64,000 nt of DNA from an uncultured Candidatus Melainabacteria bacterium. Its GTDB lineage: Bacteria; Cyanobacteriota; Vampirovibrionia; Gastranaerophilales; Gastranaerophilaceae. Within the stretch, counting starts at the first letter, position 1. Every line of letters begins with the position of its first letter. The notes under the pieces are model-generated. The model ran no database searches. It worked only from the letters and a program-made list of their open reading frames with translations, and was not told where the DNA came from. The stretch covers positions 223,972-287,971 of the forward strand of contig CAKUZD010000003.1 in assembly GCA_934718275.1 (NCBI GenBank), given 5' to 3'. A program made the position numbers and the translations under genes. Shown one piece after another: positions 16,999 to 25,862 of this stretch.

Positions 16999-19977
16999 AT
17001 GACAAATACTGAAAATAAAGCTTTAAATATAGATTTTTCATTCAAAAAAAATAATGTTGACGAATTATTTTTTAATCTTTCAGAAAATCCTGAAGGATTT
17101 AAAAATAAAGATTTTCGCTATACATTAAGTTTGATTTATCAAACAGTTGAGGATGAGTTTGAGGGAGTTTTTTTAAGTCCGAATGCTCCAACGAGAAATA
17201 CAGACTTTTTCCTTGTAAATAATAATGACAAACTTTCTTTTTTTGTTACTCCGACAAATAATTTTCAGTATTATTTAAAATCTAAGGGCTCATTGTTCCG
17301 TTTTAAATCTGAAGTTATGGATGATAAAGTAGGCTATGCCATGAGCTTGGATTTAGTTATGGACTATTTTGGAGGCTTTGGTGATGTCGTTGATATTGAA
17401 TCTTTAACTCCAACATTTATTTATTTAAATAAGCTTACTTATTTCGTAATGAAGTTGATTGAAAAATTATATTTTATTCCGACAATAAAAAAGCGTGGAA
17501 CAATGTTTAGAATTGTTTACGAACCTATTATTAATTCTCAACAATTAGCTAGAATTATTAATCAATTTGAAGAATGTGTTCCGAGTAATTTGTTTATTAA
17601 AGGTGGTCAACCTAAAAATTTTGTAAATGATTTTATTTATAATTATTTGAATTATGTTATTTATAAATTTTTGAATATTAAAGCGTATAAGTTTAAGGAT
17701 GTTAAATCCGGAACTTATATGATAAAAGATTTAGAACAACGAGCTGTTATGAAAGGGCATGATATAGCAGAAAGCCTTGCTCAATGGTTTGATGAACTTT
17801 ATTTAGGTAAATATGATGTTATTCCTTTCTTTAAAATCGAAAAGATTGAAAATCAGGAATTATTCCGCTTAAAGGTTTATATAAAAAACAGAAAGACGAA
17901 TGAAGATGTTTTGATAGATAAACTTTATACTGATGAAGAAGTTTTTGGAGCAAATTCATCTGATATTGCCAGAATTGTTGAAAAACAGTTAAATTACGCA
18001 ATTCGTTATATGCCGGAGTTGGAAGATTTATTTGAAGATGAAGAAAAATTAGCTTTAGATTTGGATTTAAATCAAGTTTATAAAATAATTACTCAAACAG
18101 CTTATTATCTTCAAAAAGCACAAATTGAAGTTGTGTTGCCTAAAGAGTTGACAAATATTGTTATTCCTAGAGCCTCAATAAATGCAAGAGTGAAAAATTC
18201 GCGTTCGCAAGATTTGGCTGATATTTTTAATAACAATTCATCATCAAAAATTTCTTTGGATGATATATTGGATTTCAAATATGAAATTGCTATTGGAAAT
18301 GAAAAATTATCTATTGAAGAATTCAATAAACTTATTGAAGGACAAAATGGTTTAATTAAGTATAAAAATAAATATGTTTTAATTGACCAAGAGGATACTA
18401 AGAAACTATTTGAGCAATTAGCAAAAGCCAACTTCAAATCTATGTCAAGGATGGAGTTAATTCATGCATCTATGTCTGGTCAATTGGCTCAGTATGATTT
18501 TGATTATGATGAAGCTTTTGCGAAAGTTATTCAAGATTTTAACAAGCCGGTAGACGTTACTCCTCCAAAGACTTTAAATGGAGAATTAAGACCATACCAA
18601 ATGACAGGTTTGAAATGGTTGTGGACAAATATTTCAAAAGGTTTTGGCGCTTGTATGGCTGATGATATGGGATTAGGAAAAACTATTCAGGTTATCAGTT
18701 TGATTTTAAAAATGAAAGAAGAAGGTAAATTGGATAAACCTGTTTTGGTTGTCTGTCCTACTACTTTAATGGGTAATTGGATGAAGGAACTTCAGCTTTT
18801 TGCCCCATCTTTAGATGCTGTTATTTATCATGGCGCAGAAAGAAAATTGGAATTAAAACATGATGTAATTCTTACAACCTATGCAATTATGAGAATTGAT
18901 GTAGAAGAATTAAAGAAAAATCAATGGGGAATGATAATTGTTGATGAAGCTCAAAATATCAAAAACCCTGATACCGCGCAGACTTTAGCTATCAAAATGC
19001 TTAAATCTGATGTAAAAATAGCTATGACCGGTACGCCGGTAGAAAATAGATTAACTGAATTGTGGTCTATATTTGATTTTATAAATCAAGGGTATTTGGG
19101 CTCTTTGAGAGAATTTCAAAAAAGTTATGCAATTCCTATTGAAAGATTTAAAGAGAATTCGCGTGCAGCAAAATTAAAAATGTCTGTTTCTCCGTTTGTA
19201 TTAAGACGTTTGAAAACAGATAAACATGTAATCACAGATCTTCCTGAAAAAATGGTTATTAATGATTACTGTTATTTGTCAAAACCTCAAGCTGTTCTTT
19301 ATGAAAAAACTCTTAATGAAATGATGGAAAAAATTTCCGGATTTACAGGAGTTAACAGGCGAGGTAATATTTTCAAACTTATTACAGCATTGAAACAAAT
19401 TTGTAATCACCCATATCAGTTCCTAAAAGGAGGAGATATGAGTAGAGAAGCTTCAGGGAAAATGGATAAATGTATTTCAACAATTGAAAGTATTTTGTCT
19501 AATGATGAAAAAACACTTATCTTTACTCAGTACAAAGAAATGGGTGATATTTTGTGTAAAATAATTTCAGATGAATGCAATACAAATCCATTGTTCTTCC
19601 ACGGTTCATTGACGGTGCCTCAAAGAGAAGATTTGATTACAAGGTTCCAAACAGAGGATGATGCCAAAATTATGGTGCTATCGTTAAAAGCAGGTGGTAC
19701 AGGGTTGAACTTGACAAGTGCGACAAACGTTATTCACTACGACTTGTGGTGGAATCCTGCCGTTGAAGATCAGGCAACAGACAGAACGTATCGTATCGGA
19801 CAGAATAAAAATGTAATGGTTCACAGAATGATTACACTTGGTACTTTTGAAGAAAAAATTGACGAGATGTTGAAAGCCAAAAAAGAACTTGCTGATTTGG
19901 CGGTTTACGAAGGCGAAAAGATTATTACAGAGCTTTCAGACGAAGAAATCTACGAAATCTTTACATTATCAGCATAG
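16999..19977 (+). CDS. SNF2-family DEAD/DEAH helicase
   Basis: A 992-residue Swi2/Snf2 ATPase. The C-terminal half has DDMGLGKT (motif I, near residue 551), DEAQ (motif II, near 650), MTGTPVEN (motif III), the QICNHP turn, LKAGGTGLNLT (motif V) and DQATDRTYRIGQ (motif VI). The N-terminal ~500 residues match no domain I can name; bacterial SNF2 proteins often carry a zinc or SWIM region here, but no Cys cluster is visible. The start follows AAAAGGAC. No methylase or defence gene flanks it; the neighbours are gpmI and rpsU, so a housekeeping chromatin or transcription-recycling role is more likely than an antiphage one. Confidence 0.93.
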   Translation: MTNTENKALNIDFSFKKNNVDELFFNLSENPEGFKNKDFRYTLSLIYQTVEDEFEGVFLSPNAPTRNTDFFLVNNNDKLSFFVTPTNNFQYYLKSKGSLFRFKSEVMDDKVGYAMSLDLVMDYFGGFGDVVDIESLTPTFIYLNKLTYFVMKLIEKLYFIPTIKKRGTMFRIVYEPIINSQQLARIINQFEECVPSNLFIKGGQPKNFVNDFIYNYLNYVIYKFLNIKAYKFKDVKSGTYMIKDLEQRAVMKGHDIAESLAQWFDELYLGKYDVIPFFKIEKIENQELFRLKVYIKNRKTNEDVLIDKLYTDEEVFGANSSDIARIVEKQLNYAIRYMPELEDLFEDEEKLALDLDLNQVYKIITQTAYYLQKAQIEVVLPKELTNIVIPRASINARVKNSRSQDLADIFNNNSSSKISLDDILDFKYEIAIGNEKLSIEEFNKLIEGQNGLIKYKNKYVLIDQEDTKKLFEQLAKANFKSMSRMELIHASMSGQLAQYDFDYDEAFAKVIQDFNKPVDVTPPKTLNGELRPYQMTGLKWLWTNISKGFGACMADDMGLGKTIQVISLILKMKEEGKLDKPVLVVCPTTLMGNWMKELQLFAPSLDAVIYHGAERKLELKHDVILTTYAIMRIDVEELKKNQWGMIIVDEAQNIKNPDTAQTLAIKMLKSDVKIAMTGTPVENRLTELWSIFDFINQGYLGSLREFQKSYAIPIERFKENSRAAKLKMSVSPFVLRRLKTDKHVITDLPEKMVINDYCYLSKPQAVLYEKTLNEMMEKISGFTGVNRRGNIFKLITALKQICNHPYQFLKGGDMSREASGKMDKCISTIESILSNDEKTLIFTQYKEMGDILCKIISDECNTNPLFFHGSLTVPQREDLITRFQTEDDAKIMVLSLKAGGTGLNLTSATNVIHYDLWWNPAVEDQATDRTYRIGQNKNVMVHRMITLGTFEEKIDEMLKAKKELADLAVYEGEKIITELSDEEIYEIFTLSA

Positions 19978-20091
19978 TTTTTTTATTTAGATTGATTGCA
20001 AACTATTACTGCTACTTGAAAAATTTTTTATTTAAGTTATAATATATAGAGTAATACTAAAATCAAGACCATAAAGGTGGTGAAAACATAA

Positions 20092-20265
20092 ATGGCAGAA
20101 GTAAAAGTTGGCGAAAACGAATCAATTGAAAGCGCATTACGTCGTTTCAAGAAAAAAATTCAAAAAGCTGGTATCCTTTCAGAAGTAAAAAAACGTGAAA
20201 GATATGAAAAACCAAGCGTAAAAAGAAAACGTAAATCTGAAGCAGCTAGAAAAAGAAAAGTGTAA
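20092..20265 (+). CDS. rpsU: 30S ribosomal protein S21
   Basis: A 57-residue basic protein, MAEVKVGENESIESALRRFK at its start, then KKIQKAGILSEVKKRE and a Lys/Arg-rich C-terminus, diagnostic for bS21. The ribosome binding region is AAAGGTGGTGAAAACATAA before the ATG. A strong terminator lies 20 bases after the stop, so it is a single-gene unit or the end of the SNF2 transcript. Codons are enriched for those of highly expressed genes (CGT for Arg). Confidence 0.97.
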   Translation: MAEVKVGENESIESALRRFKKKIQKAGILSEVKKRERYEKPSVKRKRKSEAARKRKV

Positions 20266-20284
20266 TCGGATTTGTAATATATTG

Positions 20285-20318
20285 AAAAGAGGTTAGTTTT
20301 AATAAACTAATCTCTTTT
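20285..20318 (+). terminator. Terminator of rpsU
   Basis: A 15-position stem (20285-20299 with 20304-20318) has one G-U pair and a 4-base loop, followed by a T run to 20320. Confidence 0.9.
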
Positions 20319-20444
20319 TTATTAGCAAAGAAAATTGGATTTTCACCCTTGAGAGAGAGAATTTTTAGCAATCGAACGTGTGCTTACAAATTTAAGAGAG
20401 TAGTTAATTATCTGTTGGATTTGATAAGTTTTTTTTAATATATT
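20319..20444. other. Gap between two terminators, no gene seen
   Basis: 126 bases lie between the rpsU terminator and the next one. No frame with a ribosome binding site is present. A small RNA ending at the second hairpin is possible but unsupported. Confidence 0.3.
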
Positions 20445-20474
20445 AAAAAGGACTCTTTAATAAGAGTCCTTTTT
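20445..20474. terminator. Bidirectional terminator for the activase-related gene
   Basis: AAAAAGGACTCTT (20445-20457) pairs with AAGAGTCCTTTTT (20462-20474) around TAAT, with A/T tracts on both sides. It lies just past the minus-strand stop at 20485. Confidence 0.9.
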
Positions 20475-20484
20475 TTATATATTT

Positions 20485-21564
20485 TTAGTGTTTTGTTTCA
20501 ATGTAATTAGTGTTAGGAATATATGTATTTTCGCCATTTATTTCAATTTTATTAATTATTTTTGCGCGTTTTTTGCGGAAAAGCATATCAACAAAAGCTT
20601 CCAATCTTGTTATAAAGCCTGCTTCTCCGGTCTGTTCATCAATTGTTAGATTTAATAATGGTTTATTAAATCTCTTTGCTTTTCTCGTAATTCTTTCAAT
20701 CATTAAGGAATCCGGACCACAACCAAAAGCAGTAACAGTAATCATTCCATCAATTTTATTGTCTTTCATAAAATGTCCGGCTGCACCTGTCATTTCTCGC
20801 TCATTTGCCCAATACATATCTTGTCCGAGAGCTTTTATTCCATCATCCATTTGTTCTTTTGATAATTGTAATGATGAATAAACTTTAACATCCATCTTTT
20901 CAAGCTTATCAAAAATTTTCATAGAAGCTCGTTCATCAAAAATATTGTATCCATGAGCAATTAAGGCAATTGAAATCGGATATTCTTTTGTTTGATTTTC
21001 AATGAATACTTTTCCTTGTAAAGCGTAGTTCATAGCCTTTTGGTAACTCATGCCTGATTTTGACATTATATGAAAATTATTATAGGTTCTCCAACCTGCC
21101 TTAGATGCTTTTTTGATTTTTTCGCTATCTGTAATTCCAAAAGGAGCAACCATTTCTGCTAAAAAATCATATAATCCTTGATTCTTTTCGGATTTATCAA
21201 GAGTAGCTTCAATCATTGTAAAGTCTCTTTTTACAACGTTTCTAACCAAATCAGGTAAACCTCTGATTTTTGAACAGTTATAAATTTTTGGAGCAATAGA
21301 TTGAATTGAAGGAACTAAAATTTTGTCAATTCCTTTATCTATTAAATTTAAAACGTGTCCTATATATATTTTTATTGGGAGACAAGTTTCTGTAACTACA
21401 AGAGAAGAACCACTAGACATAGTCTGTTTTGTAGTAATGTCTGATAAGACTATTTTTATTCCCAAGTCTGTAAAAAATCCATAATAAAATGGGTAATCAT
21501 TATAAAAAGACATTCCTCTTGGTATGCCTATTGTCATATTGTTATTTTGAGTATTATTTTCCAC
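20485..21564 (-). CDS. Acyl-CoA dehydratase activase-related protein (DUF2229 type)
   Basis: 359 residues. GTG start at 21564 after AAAGGGG; MTIGIPRGMSFYNDYPFY near residue 10 matches the N-terminus of proteins related to 2-hydroxyacyl-CoA dehydratase activators (CoA-substrate-specific enzyme activases, DUF2229). Cysteines likely to bind an Fe-S cluster occur at ETCLPIK, NCSK and FGCGPDS. In most anaerobes this domain is fused to, or adjacent to, the ASKHA activase part (BcrAD/BadFG); here it stands alone. The partner and substrate are unknown. It is flanked by a terminator and by rsmE on the opposite strand. Confidence 0.8.
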   Translation of the reverse strand: MENNTQNNNMTIGIPRGMSFYNDYPFYYGFFTDLGIKIVLSDITTKQTMSSGSSLVVTETCLPIKIYIGHVLNLIDKGIDKILVPSIQSIAPKIYNCSKIRGLPDLVRNVVKRDFTMIEATLDKSEKNQGLYDFLAEMVAPFGITDSEKIKKASKAGWRTYNNFHIMSKSGMSYQKAMNYALQGKVFIENQTKEYPISIALIAHGYNIFDERASMKIFDKLEKMDVKVYSSLQLSKEQMDDGIKALGQDMYWANEREMTGAAGHFMKDNKIDGMITVTAFGCGPDSLMIERITRKAKRFNKPLLNLTIDEQTGEAGFITRLEAFVDMLFRKKRAKIINKIEINGENTYIPNTNYIETKH

Positions 21565-21703
21565 AGTAAATCCCCTTTACTACTTTTATAATACTTCAAA
21601 ATAAAAATTTTTGCCATCAAATTATTAAAATGTTACAATCAATTTTATTTTTTGTTGATGACAAAATTGTAGTTTTGATATATTATATTGGCAAGGAGTT
21701 TGT

Positions 21704-22453
21704 ATGCCGCATTTCTTTATAAAATCAAGTGACGTAAATAATAATAAAATACTTCTTTCTGACAAAGATACCATAAATCATCTTGTAAAATCTTTGAGAG
21801 TTAGAAATGGAGAAAAATTATTACTTATTGATGAAAATCAGGTGCAGTATGAGACAATTATTCAGGATGTTTCTAATAAAGAAATTTTAGTTAGTATTGA
21901 AAATTTTTATAAATCTGAAAGAAGTCTTTTATTTAAATTGTATTTGGCCCAAGCTCCTTTAAGAAGTGATGCTCAAAATTCTGTCATGGAAAAAGCAACA
22001 GAGCTGGGTGTGGATGGAGTTTATCCTGTTTACACAGATAATTGTGCTTTGGCTTCATCTGTGATAGAAAAGAAAATTCCAAAATGGCAGCGAATTATGT
22101 ATGAGGCATCTAAACAATGTGAACGGGCTTATATTCCAACTTGTTTCGATTTAATAAAATTAGATGCTATTTTAAAATTAAGAGATAATGGTTATAAAGT
22201 AATTGCTTTTTGTGAACGTTTAGCAAATTTGTCTTTGCATGAATATTGCAAAGAATTTCCAATTAAAGAAAATGATAGATTAGTAGTTGTAATTGGGCCT
22301 GAAGGTGGCTTCTCTCAACGAGAATTTGATTTTTTTAAGGAAAATCAAGTTCCAATGTTAACTTTAGGAGAATTGATTTTGAAGGCAGATACAGCTGTTA
22401 CGGTAGCGTTAGGAAACATAATTTATGAATTCAATAATTATAGACAAAATTAA
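21704..22453 (+). CDS. rsmE: 16S rRNA m3U1498 methyltransferase RsmE
   Basis: 249-residue SPOUT-fold methyltransferase. The N-terminal PUA-like domain has HLVKSLRVRNGE. The C-terminal knot has IGPEGGFSQREFDFF and the SAM-binding loop LGELILKADTAVTVAL; most homologs have ILR.ETA here, so K and D are conservative changes. The start follows AAGGAG. Its last 29 bases overlap cca, so the two are translationally linked. Confidence 0.95.
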   Translation: MPHFFIKSSDVNNNKILLSDKDTINHLVKSLRVRNGEKLLLIDENQVQYETIIQDVSNKEILVSIENFYKSERSLLFKLYLAQAPLRSDAQNSVMEKATELGVDGVYPVYTDNCALASSVIEKKIPKWQRIMYEASKQCERAYIPTCFDLIKLDAILKLRDNGYKVIAFCERLANLSLHEYCKEFPIKENDRLVVVIGPEGGFSQREFDFFKENQVPMLTLGELILKADTAVTVALGNIIYEFNNYRQN

Positions 22454-23822
22454 ATCAGATACAATTTTATCGAAAATATTAAGTAATTTTGATAATGAAA
22501 TATATTTGGTCGGAGGAACTGTTCGGAATTATTATATGGGACTGGAAAGTACCGATAGAGATATTGTTGTTATGGATGAAGATGCAAGAAGTTTTTCTGT
22601 AAAACTTGCAGAGTTATTGAATGCAACATTTGTTCCTTTAGATGAAGAAAATAAAATCTATCGTTTGGTGTTGAAAGACAAAGTTAATTATATTGATGTA
22701 ACAAATCCTGTTGGTGATTCAATAGAAAAAGATTTAATGCGCAGGGATTTAACGATAAATGCTATTGCTGTAAATATTAGAAACGGAGAGCTGATAGATA
22801 TTTCCGGCGGAGTTACTGATATAAAAAATAAGTGTCTTAATTATGTAAACGAATTAAATTTTGTGGATGATCCGTTAAGATTGCTTAGAATTTATCGTTT
22901 TCAGGCATTGTTTGGCTTTGAGCTTGCTCCGGAAGCTGTTAATGCTGTTTGTAAATATGCCAACTTAATTCATAAACCTGCTGTAGAAAGGATAAATCAT
23001 GAAATAATGGCTCTATTTTCAGGAAAGTATGCCGATAAAACTCTTGAAAATATGAATAAAACTTGGATTTTAGAAGAAATTTTTCCTTTTGTGACAGAAT
23101 TAAAGCGCGTACCTCCAAATTCTCATCACCATTTAGATTTATTCCATCATTCTATTGAAACAGTGAAGCAGGTTCAAATTCTATATGATAATGCTTCTGA
23201 TGATGTGAAAGAGCATTTGGATAAAGTTGATTTTGGCGGTTTTTCTCGTCTTGCTCATTTAAAATTAGCAGCTTTTATGCATGATATTGGGAAATTTTCA
23301 ACTTGGACAATTGAAGATGGAAAACATAGATTTATTAAACATGACGATGTTGGCGCTAAATTGGCTGTTAAGTTTTTGAAAAAATTACATTTTTCAAATA
23401 AACAAATTGACTATATTTCAACAATGGTAAAATATCATATTTATCCTTCTCATGTAATGAATGCTCCACAAATTACTGAAAAAATAATGATGCGCTTTGT
23501 TCGAAAAATGGGTGATAATTCAATTGATGACATAATTTTGGCACAAGCAGACCGATTATCTGCCAGGGGGCCGGAAATAACTGATGAAGTTGTTGAGAGA
23601 AATATTACATATTTGAATATGCTGCTAAAATTTTATTTAGAGGCTAGAGAAACATTAAAACCACTTCCGAAATTATTGTCAGGAAATGATGTAATGAAAA
23701 TATTGGATATCAAGCCTTCAAAGAAACTTGGCGAAATAATGGATGCTTTGCATGAAGCTCAGCTGTCAGGAGAGGTTATAACGAAAGAACATGCTGTTGA
23801 ATTTGTCAAAAAGCTTGTTTAG
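22425..23822 (+). CDS. cca: CCA tRNA nucleotidyltransferase / poly(A) polymerase family with HD domain
   Basis: 465 residues. The nucleotidyltransferase head shows LVGGTVRNYYMG (GG-x-VR), DRDIVV with the metal Asp pair, RRDLTINAIA and DDPLRLLRIYRF. An HD domain follows (FMHDIGKF, HDD) near residues 285-325. The class is cytoplasmic and repairs or adds the tRNA 3' CCA. In cyanobacteria and other groups the work can be split between CC- and A-adding forms, and sequence alone does not decide which this is. It overlaps rsmE by 29 bases. Confidence 0.93.
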   Translation: MNSIIIDKIKSDTILSKILSNFDNEIYLVGGTVRNYYMGLESTDRDIVVMDEDARSFSVKLAELLNATFVPLDEENKIYRLVLKDKVNYIDVTNPVGDSIEKDLMRRDLTINAIAVNIRNGELIDISGGVTDIKNKCLNYVNELNFVDDPLRLLRIYRFQALFGFELAPEAVNAVCKYANLIHKPAVERINHEIMALFSGKYADKTLENMNKTWILEEIFPFVTELKRVPPNSHHHLDLFHHSIETVKQVQILYDNASDDVKEHLDKVDFGGFSRLAHLKLAAFMHDIGKFSTWTIEDGKHRFIKHDDVGAKLAVKFLKKLHFSNKQIDYISTMVKYHIYPSHVMNAPQITEKIMMRFVRKMGDNSIDDIILAQADRLSARGPEITDEVVERNITYLNMLLKFYLEARETLKPLPKLLSGNDVMKILDIKPSKKLGEIMDALHEAQLSGEVITKEHAVEFVKKLV

Positions 23823-24115
23823 TATATAAAAAAGGCATATTTTGTAACTTAATAAATGTAAACTTTACAATTATTTACAAATAATTTTTTTGATTTTTTT
23901 TATAAAATTTGATGTATTTAATTATTTTTTATTGAGTTTTTTTATAAATATTTAAATTTTTTGTTTAAAATAACGCTATTTTTAATAAAAAAATCAAAAA
24001 TCCATCTTAATATCTCTTTAACATAATTGCTATAGATGGCAATTTTTTTTTTGCCCGACTTTTAATATTACTGTGTAATGGTATAATAGTTGTGTAGTTT
24101 TAAACCAGACGTAAT
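23823..24115 (+). promoter_or_regulatory. Long AT-rich leader with an extended -10 promoter
   Basis: 293 bases, more than 80 percent A+T, before the tandem membrane paralogs. TGG-TATAAT at 24079-24087 is an extended -10. It leaves a leader of about 22 bases before the ATG at 24116, with no clear Shine-Dalgarno. No reading frame is supported in the rest. Confidence 0.5.
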
Positions 24116-25846
24116 ATGATAGATAAAATTAGTTTAGCTAGTGTAAATAATACCCCGAAAAGGGACAATAATGTGCAAAAAAAGAATCCGTCATTTAATG
24201 GCGGTTTGGTTGATTTGCCTATTTTACTTGTTCAACAGTGTGAAAAACAACCTATGGTTAATGTTACAGTGTTAGATTTGTCAACAGCAATCGTTCCTCG
24301 TACTGTGATTGAAACTAAAGAATCTAATGCTTATGCAGGTTTTGAAGCTTTTAGACGAGAATCTTCCGGTTTGATTGTAAACTGTTTAATTCCGGGATTG
24401 ATTGTTGCAGGACTTGCTAAGTTGATACAACGTCCGATAATGAATGGTTTTGGTAAGTCTGATCTTTCAACTACTTGGGCTAATGAAGATGCAATAAATA
24501 AAATTCATAATTTCTACACTCCTCATTTTGAAAATAAAACATTAAGCCAAAGAGAAAAAATATATAATACATTTAGAGATGAACTTGCTAGTTTATCCGG
24601 TGTTGATGGAAAAGAAACTAAGAATTTTGCTGATTTATTTGATATTAAAACAGGAGCAGATGGAAAATTTGTTGGAAAAATAGGCAACAAAAAAATAGAT
24701 AAAGCTGTTAATGAATTAGTTGATGCAGTATTAGCTGATAAGCACAGTTCTAAAAAAGTTAAGGAAGCTTATAGAGCGATTGTTGAAGAAACTCATATTG
24801 CTGAAAATATCAAATTTAAATCCGATAAAGGATTTTTCTCAAACAATCTTGAATCAGTATGCGATGGTACTGTCAAGATGTTGCGTGGTGTAATTAAAGA
24901 AAATATATCAGATACGGATAAACTTACCAAATACTTTAAGAAAGCAACAAAATTAGTTAATTGGAAAAGTATTGGTGGACTTGGAATTATTATTCCTCTT
25001 GCAATTTCGATGCAACCGATAAACAGATGGATTACCCATAAAACTTCAGGACAAAAAGGTGCACCGATTTATAAAGATTTTGGAAAAGATAATGAAATGA
25101 AAGAAATGACTCCGAAGGAAAAAGCAGAACTTCTTGCTCAAAAATTTGTTTCAATTGGTTCTATGATTGGAGTTTGTGGACTATCTATGTTTATGGATAG
25201 GCCTATTTTGAAAAATATTTTCCAATTTAAAGGTATTTTCCCTACGATGGATCAGGCAAGAATTATTTCTACCGCTACATTTGCAAGTCGTATGGGAGCA
25301 TCTGAAGATAAAAACGAACTTAGAGAAGCAACAGTTCGTGATATTGCGACTTTCTCAAGTTTTTATTTTTTAGGCGATTATGTTGCTAAAGGTATTGCAA
25401 CTTTATTAGAAAAGAAATATCCGGGTACTCACTTAATTAATAGATTAAAAGAATCGAAAAAAGATGCTAATCCGTTACAAAAATTATGGAATTGGGCAAA
25501 ACATACTACATTAAAATCTTCAGATGAACTTGGAACAATAAAAGATAGAAATTTAAGAACTATATGTCAAGCAGGTAATATTATTTTCTCATTATTGTCA
25601 CTTGGCGTATTTATTCCATTATATACAAGGTCGAAAACTAATAAAAAGCGTGCAGAAGAACTTGCGAAATTAAATGCGGAAAAAAATACCGCTACAGGCT
25701 CAAATGTTACGTCAGGCTCGAATAGCTCGGAAGTTAAAGGGACATCCGGTATGACCGGTACGACACCACAAACGTTAACCTCGGCAGAGTTATCGAAAGC
25801 TTTTTTGAAAAATAGTACAACATTTAAGTCATTTATTAATTCGTAA
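24116..25846 (+). CDS. Large membrane protein, tandem paralog 1
   Basis: 576 residues, no family recognised. An early short motif, NPSFNG (about residue 24), is followed by VDLSTAIVPRT-like sequence (LDLSTAIVPRTVIE), FRRESSG, a hydrophobic stretch (IPGLIVAGLAKLI), a helical domain (130-270), then at least four further hydrophobic segments (about 285-305, 345-362, 415-435, 480-498). The last one is followed by RSKTNKKRAEELAKL and a Ser/Thr/Gly-rich tail. It matches the next gene at several places: RREASG, MQPINRW/IQPLNIY, FKGIFPTMDQ/FKGLVPTLDQ and ELREATVRD/ELREGIVKD. The two are 16 bases apart. No secretion signal. Probably lineage-specific. Confidence 0.75.
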   Translation: MIDKISLASVNNTPKRDNNVQKKNPSFNGGLVDLPILLVQQCEKQPMVNVTVLDLSTAIVPRTVIETKESNAYAGFEAFRRESSGLIVNCLIPGLIVAGLAKLIQRPIMNGFGKSDLSTTWANEDAINKIHNFYTPHFENKTLSQREKIYNTFRDELASLSGVDGKETKNFADLFDIKTGADGKFVGKIGNKKIDKAVNELVDAVLADKHSSKKVKEAYRAIVEETHIAENIKFKSDKGFFSNNLESVCDGTVKMLRGVIKENISDTDKLTKYFKKATKLVNWKSIGGLGIIIPLAISMQPINRWITHKTSGQKGAPIYKDFGKDNEMKEMTPKEKAELLAQKFVSIGSMIGVCGLSMFMDRPILKNIFQFKGIFPTMDQARIISTATFASRMGASEDKNELREATVRDIATFSSFYFLGDYVAKGIATLLEKKYPGTHLINRLKESKKDANPLQKLWNWAKHTTLKSSDELGTIKDRNLRTICQAGNIIFSLLSLGVFIPLYTRSKTNKKRAEELAKLNAEKNTATGSNVTSGSNSSEVKGTSGMTGTTPQTLTSAELSKAFLKNSTTFKSFINS

Positions 25847-25862
25847 GGAGAAATTTTTTATT

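Noticed and set aside
16999..19977. SNF2 helicase as part of a defence system
   Set aside because: No methylase, nuclease, PLD or DISARM/Zorya-type partner lies beside it; neighbours are gpmI and rpsU.
20319..20444. Small RNA between the two terminators after rpsU
   Set aside because: No promoter or conserved fold visible; the second hairpin is explained as the terminator of the minus-strand gene.
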